Shown here: piece by piece, positions 26,815 to 35,774 of the stretch
Layout of the letters: the number at the start of each line of letters is the position of its first letter
Numbering within the stretch: the stretch's first letter is position 1
Assembly (NCBI RefSeq): GCF_943192945.1
Contig: NZ_CALPCE010000006.1
Coordinates: forward strand, 1-64,000
DNA from: Anaerocaecibacter muris
GTDB taxonomy: Bacteria; Bacillota; Clostridia; Christensenellales; Pumilibacteraceae
Length of the DNA: 64,000 nt
Direction: 5' to 3'
Notes under the pieces: generated by a model
Told to the model about the DNA's origin: nothing
Database searches by the model: none
What the model saw: only the letters and a program-made list of their open reading frames with translations
Made by a program: the position numbers and the translations under genes

Positions 26815-27051
26815 ATGGATAAAAAGCTGTCCGAGTTTAAAGCGGGCGACGAAGGCGACGTTAAATCGGTTGCGGGCGAGGGGCGAATTCGTCGGCGGCT
26901 GTTCGACATGGGCATAACGCCGTCGGCGCATATAGTCATGCGCAAGGTCGCGCCGCTCGGCGACCCGATAGAAGTCAACGTCCGCGGATACGAACTGACA
27001 TTGCGCAAGAGCGAGGCGGAGTGCGTCGTTATGACTGTAAACGAGCGGTGA
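26815..27051 (+). CDS. feoA: FeoA family protein (second copy)
   Basis: The 78-aa FeoA protein starts at ATG 26815 after GGGAGGC. The family segment GRIRRRLFDMGITPSA is at residues 23-38, and the C-terminus carries the usual LRKSEAECV strand. Two-FeoA plus FeoB clusters are common in Clostridia. It lies 40 bases upstream of feoB and is certainly co-transcribed with it. Confidence 0.9.
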   Translation: MDKKLSEFKAGDEGDVKSVAGEGRIRRRLFDMGITPSAHIVMRKVAPLGDPIEVNVRGYELTLRKSEAECVVMTVNER

Positions 27052-27091
27052 TCGGTAAGCCGCAAGACTAAAAAATCAAAAGGAGCAAGCA

Positions 27092-29383
27092 ATGAAAATA
27101 GCGTTGATAGGAAATCCCAACTGCGGCAAGACCACGCTGTTTAACAGGTTGACGGGTAGCACCGCGCACGTGGGCAACTGGCCGGGGGTGACGGTCGAAA
27201 AGCGCGAGGGCGTGTACAAGACCAAAAGTCGCGCCGCCGAAAAAGTCGAAATAGTCGATCTCCCGGGGGTGTATTCGCTTTCGCCGTATACGCCCGAGGA
27301 GGTGGTATCGCGCAATTTTATGATAGACGGGCAACCCGATCTGGTAATCAATATTGTGGACGCGACCAATTTGGAACGCAACTTATATCTTACGACGCAG
27401 GTACTCGAAGCGGACGTGCCCGTGCTTGTCGCGCTTAACATGACGGACGTGGTCGAGCGCGACGGCGACGTAATAGACGCGGGTAAGTTGGAGTCCGAAC
27501 TGGGCGTGCCTGTCGTGCCGATAAGCGCGCTTAAAGGCGCGGGCGTGGACAAAATGATGGAGCGCGCGCTGTCCGCGCCGCGCGAGCGGTCGGGCGTTAC
27601 GGTGCTCGGCAAAGCATTGTCCGACAAGCTGGACGTCGCGCTCGAATTCTACAAAAGCGAGGGCGTAAAATCCCCGCTGTTCCACGCGGTCAAGCTACTT
27701 GAAAACGACGAAACGGAGCTTGCGCGCGCGGGCGCGAAAGAGGCTGCGCAAAAGATAGGCGCGGGCGAGGACACCGAGGCGGCTGTCGTGGACGAGCGAT
27801 ATAAGTACATAGTGGCAAAGCTCGCCGTCGCGCGCACGCGCGGAAAAAAGGAAAAGTTTTCGCGCTCGGACAAAATAGACAGGGTGTTAACGCACCGAAT
27901 TTGGGCGTTGCCCATTTTTGCGGTAATATTGTTTGCCGTGTTCCACGTGACGTTTGCCGAGGATTTTTTGTACATAGGCGCGTGGGCGAGTTTGGGCGGC
28001 GGACTGCCCGCCGTGTCCAAACTGGGGCTGAACGAGGGGCTGCAAACTTTTGTCGGAATATTCTATGACGGCGCGGTGTTCTCGCCGGGTGTAATTCTGT
28101 TTAACATGTTCGACACGTTGTTCTCTACGATTCAGGACGCAATTGGCGGCGCGATAGGCGCGCAATGGCTGTCGGGGTTGGTCGCGGACGGCGTGCTGGG
28201 CGGACTGTTTGCCGTGCTCGGTTTTCTGCCGCAAATACTTATGTTGTTTATGTGGTTTTCCGTCCTCGAAGACACCGGGTATATGGCGCGCATAGCGTTT
28301 GTACTCGACAGAATTTTCAGGCGGTTCGGACTGTCGGGGCGGTCGTTCATGCCCATGATCATGGGATTCGGGTGCAGTGTGCCCGCCATGATAAACACGC
28401 GCACGCTGTCCGACGAGAACGAACGCATTGCGACGATACGCGTAATCCCCTTCTTTTCGTGCGGCGCGAAGTTACCCATACTCACGGCTATAGCGGGCGG
28501 AATAAGTCAATATTTCGGAGTGGGCAACGCGGAGTTTATCACTTACGGCATGTACCTTTTGGGCGTGTGCGTGGCGATCGTTTCGGTGCTGTTAATGCGG
28601 CACACGACCATGCACGGCAGTATTCCGCCGTTCATAATGGAATTGCCCGCATACCGCCGTCCGAGGTTCAAAAGCCTCATGCTCCACCTTTGGGATAAGG
28701 CAAAGCACTTTATTAAAAAAGCGTTTACCGTCATATTCGTTTCGACGGTCGTAATTTGGCTGTTGTCGCACATCGACTTCGCGTGGCAATACCTGCCCGA
28801 CGAAAAAATGAACGAGTCGATTTTGGCGTCGATAGGCAAACTTGTTCAACCGCTGTTTACGCCGCTCGGCTTCGGCTCGCAGATAGGCGAATACGGCTGG
28901 GTGTTCGCGGTGGCGGCGCTCACGGGGCTTATCGCCAAAGAAAACGTAATAGCGACGTTCGGAACGCTGGGCGCGTGCCTTATCGCGTTGGGCGCGAACG
29001 TAGGCGGTGCGACGGGCGACATGTTACTCGGCGACGAGGAGGGCATAACTTCCGCCGTTGCAATGATAACCGCGACGGGAATTTCCGCGCCCGCGCTGAT
29101 AGCTTTTATCGCGTTCAACATGCTTACCGTGCCTTGCTTTGCGGCGTGCGCAACGGCAAAAGCCGAGCTTAAAAAGGGCACGTTCCGCATGACGTTGCTG
29201 TTTTGGATAGTCACGAGCTACACGGTGAGCGCGGCTGTGTACACCGTAGGCGCGTGGTGGTGGACGCTGTTTATTTGGCTCGCCGCCGTCGCTGCCGCTG
29301 TGACGATAATAGCGTTGTTCAATAAAGGCAAGATAAAACTGCCTCGGCGCAAAGTTAAAAACGACGGAGGCGAAACGAAGTGA
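27092..29383 (+). CDS. feoB: Ferrous iron transport protein B
   Basis: A full-length 763-aa FeoB. The N-terminal G domain shows G1 GNPNCGKT (residues 7-14), G3 DLPGVYSL and G4 NMTD. The helical spacer and two Gate domains follow, with helices throughout residues 275-750. It imports Fe2+ across the cytoplasmic membrane under low-oxygen conditions, as expected for a gut anaerobe. AAAGGAG precedes the ATG. Its stop overlaps the start of the next gene. Confidence 0.95.
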   Translation: MKIALIGNPNCGKTTLFNRLTGSTAHVGNWPGVTVEKREGVYKTKSRAAEKVEIVDLPGVYSLSPYTPEEVVSRNFMIDGQPDLVINIVDATNLERNLYLTTQVLEADVPVLVALNMTDVVERDGDVIDAGKLESELGVPVVPISALKGAGVDKMMERALSAPRERSGVTVLGKALSDKLDVALEFYKSEGVKSPLFHAVKLLENDETELARAGAKEAAQKIGAGEDTEAAVVDERYKYIVAKLAVARTRGKKEKFSRSDKIDRVLTHRIWALPIFAVILFAVFHVTFAEDFLYIGAWASLGGGLPAVSKLGLNEGLQTFVGIFYDGAVFSPGVILFNMFDTLFSTIQDAIGGAIGAQWLSGLVADGVLGGLFAVLGFLPQILMLFMWFSVLEDTGYMARIAFVLDRIFRRFGLSGRSFMPMIMGFGCSVPAMINTRTLSDENERIATIRVIPFFSCGAKLPILTAIAGGISQYFGVGNAEFITYGMYLLGVCVAIVSVLLMRHTTMHGSIPPFIMELPAYRRPRFKSLMLHLWDKAKHFIKKAFTVIFVSTVVIWLLSHIDFAWQYLPDEKMNESILASIGKLVQPLFTPLGFGSQIGEYGWVFAVAALTGLIAKENVIATFGTLGACLIALGANVGGATGDMLLGDEEGITSAVAMITATGISAPALIAFIAFNMLTVPCFAACATAKAELKKGTFRMTLLFWIVTSYTVSAAVYTVGAWWWTLFIWLAAVAAAVTIIALFNKGKIKLPRRKVKNDGGETK

Positions 29384-29628
29384 GCGGTTGGGAAATAGCT
29401 TTGCTTGTCGCGCTTTGCGCGGCGTTTGCGGTCGCCGTTGCCGCGGTTATATATAATAAGGTAAAGGGCAAGGGCTGTTGCGATTGTTGCGACTGCGCCG
29501 AGCGCGACGGCAAAACCGATAAATCGCATTGCGGCGGGTGTTGCGCGCAGTGTTCGGGCATGCCCGCGCGGTGTTCTTCGCGTAGCGAGGACGGCGGCGG
29601 CGCGGACGAAGCGGACGGGCAAGAGTGA
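29380..29628 (+). CDS. FeoB-associated Cys-rich membrane protein
   Basis: The 82-aa protein starts with GTG overlapping the feoB stop. It has one N-terminal helix (about residues 5-25) and a Cys-rich tail (CCDCCDC and CGGCCAQC). This small class is regularly encoded directly after feoB in Firmicutes and may hand over or sense iron. The C-terminus is acidic. Confidence 0.85.
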   Translation: MSGWEIALLVALCAAFAVAVAAVIYNKVKGKGCCDCCDCAERDGKTDKSHCGGCCAQCSGMPARCSSRSEDGGGADEADGQE

Positions 29629-29716
29629 GTTATAGATATGCGCACGGCATGCGCGGCAAGATAAATTCGGCGCAAAATGTAGCGAATTTGGCGGCGTGTG
29701 AATTGTGAAAATACTG

Positions 29717-29745
29717 TTGACAAGCGCGTGTTATTGTGTTATCAT
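29717..29745 (+). promoter_or_regulatory. Promoter of the zinc-ribbon gene
   Basis: TTGACA (29717-29722) and TATCAT (29740-29745) with 17-base spacing, leaving a leader of about 115 bases before the ATG at 29867. Confidence 0.6.
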
Positions 29746-29866
29746 ATACGTACAAGTTTTGAAAATAGCATACAAAACGATTGTGGTCTATAATCCCCAT
29801 ATCTCGTTGCCTAATTCATTTGTCTGTCGTTTTTGAAAGTTGAATCTTTAAAGGAGTGAGCTCTCT

Positions 29867-30040
29867 ATGACAGACAAGGTATTGACGTGCAGAGATTGCG
29901 GCAAGGAATTTACGTTCACCGCTGGCGAACAAGAGTTTTATGCCGAAAAAGGCTTCGAGCACGAACCGACGCGTTGCCCCGAATGCAGAAAGGCGCATAA
30001 AGCACAGCGCGCCGCTATGCGCAACGGCAATCGCAACTGA
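29867..30040 (+). CDS. Zinc-ribbon domain protein (zf-trcl-like)
   Basis: The 57-aa protein starts at ATG 29867, after AAAGGAGTGAG. It has two Cys pairs, CRDCGKEF and CPECRKAHK, separated by 29 residues, typical of the small probable-zinc-ribbon proteins common in Clostridia. The C-terminus is basic, which would suit RNA or DNA contact. The role is unknown. It has its own promoter and terminator. Confidence 0.85.
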   Translation: MTDKVLTCRDCGKEFTFTAGEQEFYAEKGFEHEPTRCPECRKAHKAQRAAMRNGNRN

Positions 30041-30058
30041 TAATATATAGTCAAACGC

Positions 30059-30090
30059 AACAGAGCTTGTTCGACAGGCTCTGTTTTTTT
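30059..30090 (+). terminator. Terminator after the zinc-ribbon gene
   Basis: Stem AACAGAGC/GCTCTGTT followed by a run of T. Confidence 0.85.
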
Positions 30091-30139
30091 GCGAAAAAAT
30101 CAGCGAGCGCAAGCTGTCGCGCGGCTTTACGCCGTACTG

Positions 30140-30169
30140 TTGACAAGCCGCGCGCGGATTTGATATACT
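30140..30169 (+). promoter_or_regulatory. Promoter of the histidine kinase gene
   Basis: TTGACA (30140-30145) and TATACT (30164-30169), 18-base spacing. The ATG at 30181 follows the -10 by only 11 bases, so the leader is at most a few bases and no ribosome site can be present. Confidence 0.55.
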
Positions 30170-30180
30170 TAATATGTATC

Positions 30181-31833
30181 ATGAAAAACTCGGAGCGAAA
30201 CGATAATAGCGACTGCGATTCGACCGCGTGCGACACAGCGACGGACGGACAAGCCGCGATTGCGGAACAAACGCAAAGCGCGGACGTTTCGGACTGCGCC
30301 GACAGCGGCGTTGCCGCATGTCAAAGCGCGGACGCGGCGTGCGGTAACAAGCCCCGAAAACCGCGCCGAAGAATAATCAACACGGTTTCGCGCCGCACGA
30401 CCCTTAACTATATAGTTTTTTCGCTTATTCTGCTCGCCGTGCTGTGGATAGCGTTTTTTATCATGCTGTACGGGTTTTACGACACTATACTCAAACACGA
30501 TATAGAGGACGTGGGGCATATAGCCGCGTCGGCGTTTCCCAAACAGTCGGACAGCAACGGCATGCAGTTGTTTTACAAGCATCGATTGCCCGAGATCGCG
30601 CGCGACAATTCGGTAACGGTTACGGTGTTCACGCTCAACGAGAACGGCGATGCGGAAGTCGAAATCACGGTGGACAACATGGGAAACGGTGTCGACGAAT
30701 CGAGCGACGTTTTCGACGCCGTTATGATTGCGGTCAATTTTAACGCGACGTTCGCCAAAAACAGCAAAGCGCAAAAGGTGGATACTTCGCTCGGCGTGTT
30801 CCTATGCTTCGGCAGTCGGCACGAGGTAAAACATGCCGACGGAAGCGGCGGAATAATGTACATGCTTGTTTTAAAGCATTACGACGTGATCAATCCGCAA
30901 ACAAATAAAATACTGTACATGCTAATCCTGTGCACGTTTATCGTGCTTGTGTTTACGTGCGTGTTTTCCTATTTCGTGTCGCGGTTCCAAACAAAACAGC
31001 TAAAAGATTTTTCGCAAAAAGCCAAGCGCCTCGCCGACGGCGAAATAAACGTCATGTTTTCGGGAAGCGGGTACGAGGAGTTCGAGAGCTTGGCAACCGC
31101 GCTCAATGCCGCGACGGACAAGTACGAAAAGTCCGAAAAACTGCAACGCGACATTATAGCCAACGTTTCGCACGATATAAGAACGCCGCTTACCATGATC
31201 CGCGCGTATGCCGAAATGTTGCGCGACATGCCTGTTGACGATGACAAGCGCAAAAAAACCGCGGGCGTAATAATTTCCGAAACCGAGCGGCTTGACGCGC
31301 TTACCGCCGACATGCTCAACTATTCCAAACTTCAATCGGGCGTTGTCGAGTTTAAGTTCGAGCCGTGCGACATTTCGCAGATAGCGCGTTCCGTACTGAT
31401 GCAATTCGATATTTACAGCGAACGCGACGGTATAAAGTTTTTGAGCGAGATCGATAGAAAAGCCATTGTCAACTGCGACAAACCGCGTATAGAACAAGTT
31501 TTGTATAACCTTATCATTAACGCAATTAACTATTGCGGCGACGATAAGACTATTATCGTGCGCGTTACGGACGCGCAAAACAAAGTGCGCGTCGAAGTGG
31601 AAGATCACGGCAAGGGCATAAGCCCGCAAGAGATCGATGCGGTTTGGGACAGGTATTACCGCACCGCGCACGCGGCGCGCGCCGCCGTCGGGTCGGGACT
31701 CGGTCTGTCGATATGCAAAAACATACTCGCCGCGCACGACGCTCAATTCGGCGTGCTGTCCGAGCAGGGTAAAGGCTCCGTTTTCTGGTTCGAGCTGAAC
31801 AGCGCGAAAATCAGGGGGGGGGGGGCGACCTAA
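30181..31833 (+). CDS. Sensor histidine kinase
   Basis: The 550-aa kinase starts at ATG 30181; the upstream extension crosses the promoter. An acidic N-terminal tail precedes TM1 (about residues 75-100). A sensor region and TM2 (about 250-270) follow, then HAMP, HisKA with His331 in NVSHDIRTPL, and HATPase_c with N box LIINAINYCGD, G1 VEDHGKGI and G2 GSGLGLSI. No response regulator is adjacent, so it is an orphan here. A 12-G tract encodes the last residues, so slippage would change the C-terminal tail length without affecting the catalytic core. Confidence 0.88.
   Translation: MKNSERNDNSDCDSTACDTATDGQAAIAEQTQSADVSDCADSGVAACQSADAACGNKPRKPRRRIINTVSRRTTLNYIVFSLILLAVLWIAFFIMLYGFYDTILKHDIEDVGHIAASAFPKQSDSNGMQLFYKHRLPEIARDNSVTVTVFTLNENGDAEVEITVDNMGNGVDESSDVFDAVMIAVNFNATFAKNSKAQKVDTSLGVFLCFGSRHEVKHADGSGGIMYMLVLKHYDVINPQTNKILYMLILCTFIVLVFTCVFSYFVSRFQTKQLKDFSQKAKRLADGEINVMFSGSGYEEFESLATALNAATDKYEKSEKLQRDIIANVSHDIRTPLTMIRAYAEMLRDMPVDDDKRKKTAGVIISETERLDALTADMLNYSKLQSGVVEFKFEPCDISQIARSVLMQFDIYSERDGIKFLSEIDRKAIVNCDKPRIEQVLYNLIINAINYCGDDKTIIVRVTDAQNKVRVEVEDHGKGISPQEIDAVWDRYYRTAHAARAAVGSGLGLSICKNILAAHDAQFGVLSEQGKGSVFWFELNSAKIRGGGAT
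31814..31825 (+). repeat. Poly-G tract (12 G) at the histidine kinase C-terminus
   Basis: Twelve G just before the stop codon. A one-base change would move the stop downstream and replace the last residues with a different short tail. Confidence 0.9.
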
Positions 31834-31872
31834 ACACGCCGCAGTGCATAGATTGAGAGCATGCGTAAAGTC

Positions 31873-31901
31873 TTGACAAACGCGCATCGCCGTGTTATAA
31901 T
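31873..31901 (+). promoter_or_regulatory. Promoter of the CBS membrane protein gene
   Basis: TTGACA (31873-31878) and TATAAT (31896-31901), 17-base spacing. It fixes the true start downstream at 32053. Confidence 0.7.
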
Positions 31902-32052
31902 TATCATCAATAAGCGGCGGAAACGGGTAAACATCCCCGTAACGCTCGCGCATTTATCGGAAAACGAACGCTTTACATATTTACATACCTGCGGCGTGCG
32001 TTGCGATAAACGGATAAAAAATAAATATTCAGGAGAAAACAATCAGTCCCTC

Positions 32053-33309
32053 ATGGACCCATCTCAAATAGGTATATTAGCGGCTTTAATCGTACTTGTA
32101 ATTCTTTCGGCGTTCTTTTCGTCGTCGGAAACAGCTTTCACGAGCGTAAACAGGGTTCGGCTTCACACGCTCGAAGCCGACGGAGTAAAATGGGCTAAAC
32201 GCGTCGGCAAGATGGTTGACGGTTACGACAAGCTGATAACGACTATTCTTATCGGCAACAACATCGTCAACATCGTAGCGTCGTCGCTTGCGACTATATT
32301 CTTTGTGGGACTTATAGGCGGATCGAAAGGCGTCACCGTTTCGACGGTGGTAATGACGCTTGCCGTTTTGATTTTCGGCGAAATCACGCCCAAAACCATA
32401 GCGAAGGAACACCCCGAAGGCTTTGCGCGCATGTTCAGCGGCTTGCTCTGGGGCTTGGAAGTTATTTTCTTTCCGCTCACGTGGATTTTTTCGCAGTGGA
32501 AAAAACTGTTGCTTAAAATCTTCAAGTTCAAAAAGACCCCGGGCATTACGGAAGACGAACTGTTGACCTACGTCGAGGCGGCGCACAGCGAGGGCGGTAT
32601 CGACGAGCACGAGTCCGAACTTATCCGTTCGGCGATTGAGTTCGAGGATATGGACGTCGGCGACATCATGATCCACCGCGTGGGCGTGGTGGCGGTGTCG
32701 GACGAGGACGGCATGGACGTCGTTGCCAAAAAGTTCCGCGAAAACAGCTATTCGCGCATGCCCGTGTACAGCGGCACTATCGACACGATTGTCGGCATTG
32801 TGCACGAAAAGGATTTTCTTATAGCCACGCTCGACGGCGCGGATAACTTCCGTTCGTGCATACAGAACACCGTGTGTCTGTCCGAAAACATGAAAATATC
32901 GGCGGCGTTGCGCATGATGCAAAAGGGCAAAATCCACATGGCGGTCGTCGTGGACGAGTACGGCGGCACGAGCGGCATTATAACCATGGAGGACATACTC
33001 GAAGAGCTTGTCGGCGAAATTTACGACGAGCACGACGAGGTCGAGGAGTTTATCAAAAAGACCGACGACAACGTGTTTGTCGTCAAGGGCAACGCGCCGC
33101 TGTTGGACGTGTTCGACTATATCGGTTCGGATGTAAAAGAGGAATTCGAGTCCGCGTCGGTCGGCGGCTGGGTCACGGAGCAAATGGAAAAAATCCCCGT
33201 CGCGGGCGAGAGTTTCGATTATCACAACCTGCATATCACCGTAACCCGTTCCACGCCCAAACGCGTGGCGGAAGTCAAAATAACCGTCGGCGAGGCAGAG
33301 GAAGAATAA
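32053..33309 (+). CDS. CorC/HlyC-like CBS-domain membrane protein
   Basis: The 418-aa protein starts at ATG 32053 (MDPSQIGIL), downstream of the promoter. It has a DUF21/CNNM transmembrane domain (residues 1-190), with SSSETAFTSVN early and FGEITPKTIAKE later. Two CBS domains (about 205-320) and a CorC_HlyC transporter-associated domain follow. These proteins are linked to Mg2+/Co2+ efflux or homeostasis; older annotation calls them hemolysins. AGGAG at 32031-32035 is unusually far (17 bases) from the ATG. Confidence 0.88.
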   Translation: MDPSQIGILAALIVLVILSAFFSSSETAFTSVNRVRLHTLEADGVKWAKRVGKMVDGYDKLITTILIGNNIVNIVASSLATIFFVGLIGGSKGVTVSTVVMTLAVLIFGEITPKTIAKEHPEGFARMFSGLLWGLEVIFFPLTWIFSQWKKLLLKIFKFKKTPGITEDELLTYVEAAHSEGGIDEHESELIRSAIEFEDMDVGDIMIHRVGVVAVSDEDGMDVVAKKFRENSYSRMPVYSGTIDTIVGIVHEKDFLIATLDGADNFRSCIQNTVCLSENMKISAALRMMQKGKIHMAVVVDEYGGTSGIITMEDILEELVGEIYDEHDEVEEFIKKTDDNVFVVKGNAPLLDVFDYIGSDVKEEFESASVGGWVTEQMEKIPVAGESFDYHNLHITVTRSTPKRVAEVKITVGEAEEE

Positions 33310-33330
33310 CCGCGGCGGGCGGAGAACGTT

Positions 33331-33639
33331 ATGGAAAATTTGTGGTTGAGGATATTGGTCGTCGCGGCGGTCGTAATAGGGCTTACGCTGTATCTGTACG
33401 ACGAGGGCGCGCGGCGCGTGTATGACGTGTGTATCGCTGCGGTCGTCATTGTCGTTACAATCCCGTTATTCGCCGTTCTTGCGGCGGTGAGCGCGGCAAA
33501 GACCAAACGCGTGTTCGACAGGACGGACGGATTGAGGTTTACTTGCCCCGATAACGCTTTAAGCAAAATTCCGTTTTTTTTGCTTGTGTTCGTCGGCAGG
33601 CGCAACATAATGCCCGTAAATCTTTTTAAAAAAGCATAA
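33331..33639 (+). CDS. Small two-helix membrane protein
   Basis: The 102-aa protein has helices at about residues 6-22 and 32-55 and a basic C-terminus. GGCGGAG lies before the ATG. It follows the CBS protein gene by 21 bases and is probably in the same operon. I do not recognise a family. Confidence 0.65.
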   Translation: MENLWLRILVVAAVVIGLTLYLYDEGARRVYDVCIAAVVIVVTIPLFAVLAAVSAAKTKRVFDRTDGLRFTCPDNALSKIPFFLLVFVGRRNIMPVNLFKKA

Positions 33640-33696
33640 GCCGATTCGCGCCGAAAATCACCGCGCGCGATAACATGATAAGACGACGGAGAAATT

Positions 33697-34392
33697 ATGA
33701 TGAACGAATATTATCTAAAACTCAAAGCCGAGCTTTACGCCGCTTCGGACGAACAGTATAACGAATTCAATGCTAAAATAGTAAACAGCGAACAACGCAC
33801 TATCGGCGTGCGTATTCCGCTAATCAGAAAATTGGCAAAGTCTGTTCCCGCCGATAAGCGCAACGACGTTATGAACGGATTTTTCGCCGACCCGGACAAG
33901 ACGTATGAGGATATAATGCTGTGCGGCATTGTTTGCGCGGGCAAGGGCGACTATGCCCAAACGCGCGATTATCTTAAACGCATTATTCCGCTGTTCGGGT
34001 CGTGGGCGCACCCCGACTGCGTTATCCCGAGTTTAAACTGGGTCGATAAGGACGAGTTTTTGCGCGACTTTGCGTATCTGCTCGATTGCAATGGTCAGTA
34101 TGAAGTGCGGTCATACATAATTTTCCTGTTCGACTGTTTGACAGCCGACCGTATCGATTTCGTCATAAATACGCTAAAAGCGGTGCGGTACGGCGACTAT
34201 TACGTCGATATGGCGGCGGCATGGTTGCTCGCCGAGTGCCTTGTTAAGTTTTACGATAAAACTTTGCCGCTTTTTCAAACGCCCGTGTTCCCGCGCTTCG
34301 TGCACAATAAGGCAATACAAAAAGCGCGCGAGAGTTACAGAGTGTCGCCCGAATCAAAAGCGTATTTAAATTCGCTCAAACTTAAAGCATAA
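33697..34392 (+). CDS. DNA alkylation repair protein (AlkD-like HEAT-repeat)
   Basis: The 231-aa all-helical protein matches the AlkC/AlkD family of DNA glycosylases that remove 3- and 7-alkylpurines. The N-terminal segment GVRIPLIRKLAK and the central WVDKDEFLRDFAYLLDC pattern are family-like. The start is either of two tandem ATGs (33697 or 33700) after ACGGAG. Convergent with the next minus-strand gene across a shared terminator. Confidence 0.85.
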   Translation: MMNEYYLKLKAELYAASDEQYNEFNAKIVNSEQRTIGVRIPLIRKLAKSVPADKRNDVMNGFFADPDKTYEDIMLCGIVCAGKGDYAQTRDYLKRIIPLFGSWAHPDCVIPSLNWVDKDEFLRDFAYLLDCNGQYEVRSYIIFLFDCLTADRIDFVINTLKAVRYGDYYVDMAAAWLLAECLVKFYDKTLPLFQTPVFPRFVHNKAIQKARESYRVSPESKAYLNSLKLKA

Positions 34393-34395
34393 AAA

Positions 34396-34432
34396 AACTC
34401 CGTCGAAAGAGATGCCGACGGAGTTATTTGTT
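34396..34432. terminator. Bidirectional terminator
   Basis: AAACTCCGTCG/CGACGGAGTT stem between convergent genes; A-run on the left and T-rich on the right serve both strands. Confidence 0.8.
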
Positions 34433-34445
34433 TAACCGATTATGC

Positions 34446-34835
34446 TTAATAATACGGATAATATACGTATGGATCCCATGTCGCAATTATTACTATAACA
34501 GCAATAACGTAAATAATAATCGATATGATGCTTATAACCACGCCCGCGACAGCCAAGCCGTGGTACTGACGTTTTTTAAGTCCCATAATAGAAAGAATTA
34601 AACCGACTATCGGGAATATGAACGCAAATATAAATCCGATTATCGCCATGGAATTTTCTTCCGTCGGCGCGGTCTGTTGCCATTGGTTTTGCGGTTGCTG
34701 AACGGGCGGCGGATTGTAATTCGTTTGAGGCTCGAACGGGTCGATATAGGCGGGCGACGAATTTAAAGCCGCGCCACACGACGGACAAAATTTGTCGCCG
34801 TCACGCACTTGCGCGCCGCATTTAGTGCAATACAT
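34446..34835 (-). CDS. Zinc-ribbon plus DUF4190-like membrane protein
   Basis: The 129-aa protein starts with a zinc ribbon (MYCTKCGAQV and FCPSCGAAL). A Pro/Gln/Asn-rich linker comes next, and then two membrane helices (about residues 63-85 and 95-118) of the DUF4190 kind. These are common in Gram-positive bacteria; the function is unknown. AGGAG precedes the ATG. Confidence 0.8.
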   Translation of the reverse strand: MYCTKCGAQVRDGDKFCPSCGAALNSSPAYIDPFEPQTNYNPPPVQQPQNQWQQTAPTEENSMAIIGFIFAFIFPIVGLILSIMGLKKRQYHGLAVAGVVISIISIIIYVIAVIVIIATWDPYVYYPYY

Positions 34836-35041
34836 TTTTCTTTCTCCTTATTTATTTAAATGTTTTATATAGATGTCGTTTAGCTGTGTGATTAGTTAAC
34901 AGCTAATTTACATTATATATCACAATGCGCAATTTGTCAAGCGCAGTAGAAAAAGTGCGAAATTCAGCCGTTGCAAGCCGCCGTCGGCGGTATTAAATTA
35001 TGTTGATTAACGCGGGAATTTGACAAAAATTAAAGAACCTA

Positions 35042-35070
35042 TTGCAAAAATGTTACAAAGAGTATATAAT
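35042..35070 (+). promoter_or_regulatory. Promoter giving a leaderless HAD transcript
   Basis: TTGCAA (35042-35047) and TATAAT (35065-35070), 17-base spacing. The ATG at 35077 is 7 bases after the -10, at the expected transcription start. Confidence 0.65.
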
Positions 35071-35076
35071 AGTGGC

Positions 35077-35751
35077 ATGAAAACTTTTATATTCGACCTT
35101 TACAATACACTGATCGATACTCGCACGGACGAGCATTGCGAAAAAGCGTGGACGCCCGTCGTTGAGTTTTTTGCGACCAAGCGCATAAAGACCGACTGGA
35201 AACGGTTGTGCGCCGAATTCGACAGATATTGGAAGTTGTTTAACGAACGCGAGGCGGCGGAGCACAAGTTTTTGTATCCCGAATGTGACTGCGTTACGCA
35301 GTTCGAGAGCATTGCGCGGAGCGTGGGCGGCAAGCTGTCGCGCGAGGACGCGGCGCACGCCCTGCGCCTTATGCGCAAAGGATCGATAGAGCGGTTACGA
35401 CTGTTCGACGGTACGACGGAGTTGTTGGACGGTCTGCACGCGCGCGGCGCAAAGGTCTATCTTTTGAGCAACGCGCAAGCGGCGTTCACCGTCGGCGAAA
35501 TAGCCGAAGTCGGGCTGGCGGACAAGCTGGACGGCGTGCTGTTGAGTTCGGACTGCGGGTGCAGAAAGCCCGATCCCGCGTTTTACGAAATGCTGTTCGA
35601 TAAGTTCGATTTGGACAAGCGCGACGCGGTTATGATAGGCGACGACATGCAAAACGACGTGCGCGGCGCGGAGCGGTTCGGTATTCGCGGGCTGTGGGCG
35701 GACGGCGGCGCGGCGGCGCACGCGGCGGAAATTTTGGCTTTGGCGGACTGA
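35077..35751 (+). CDS. HAD-superfamily hydrolase
   Basis: The 224-aa HAD protein begins at ATG 35077 (MKTFIFDLYNTLID); the longer frame to 35020 overlaps the promoter. Motif I is FDLYNT (nucleophile Asp, with the second Asp replaced by Asn), motif II LLSNAQ, motif III/IV KPDPAFY...IGDDMQND. The DxYxT variant of motif I places it nearer the haloacid-dehalogenase/YjjG-like group than the phosphoglycolate group. Probably leaderless. It ends 2 bases before the next HAD gene's first ATG. Confidence 0.85.
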   Translation: MKTFIFDLYNTLIDTRTDEHCEKAWTPVVEFFATKRIKTDWKRLCAEFDRYWKLFNEREAAEHKFLYPECDCVTQFESIARSVGGKLSREDAAHALRLMRKGSIERLRLFDGTTELLDGLHARGAKVYLLSNAQAAFTVGEIAEVGLADKLDGVLLSSDCGCRKPDPAFYEMLFDKFDLDKRDAVMIGDDMQNDVRGAERFGIRGLWADGGAAAHAAEILALAD

Positions 35752-35774
35752 ATATGAGCGGCGACGGGAATATA

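Noticed and set aside
31861-32052. Upstream start for the CBS membrane protein
   Set aside because: It precedes a TTGACA/TATAAT promoter, and residues there are not family-like.
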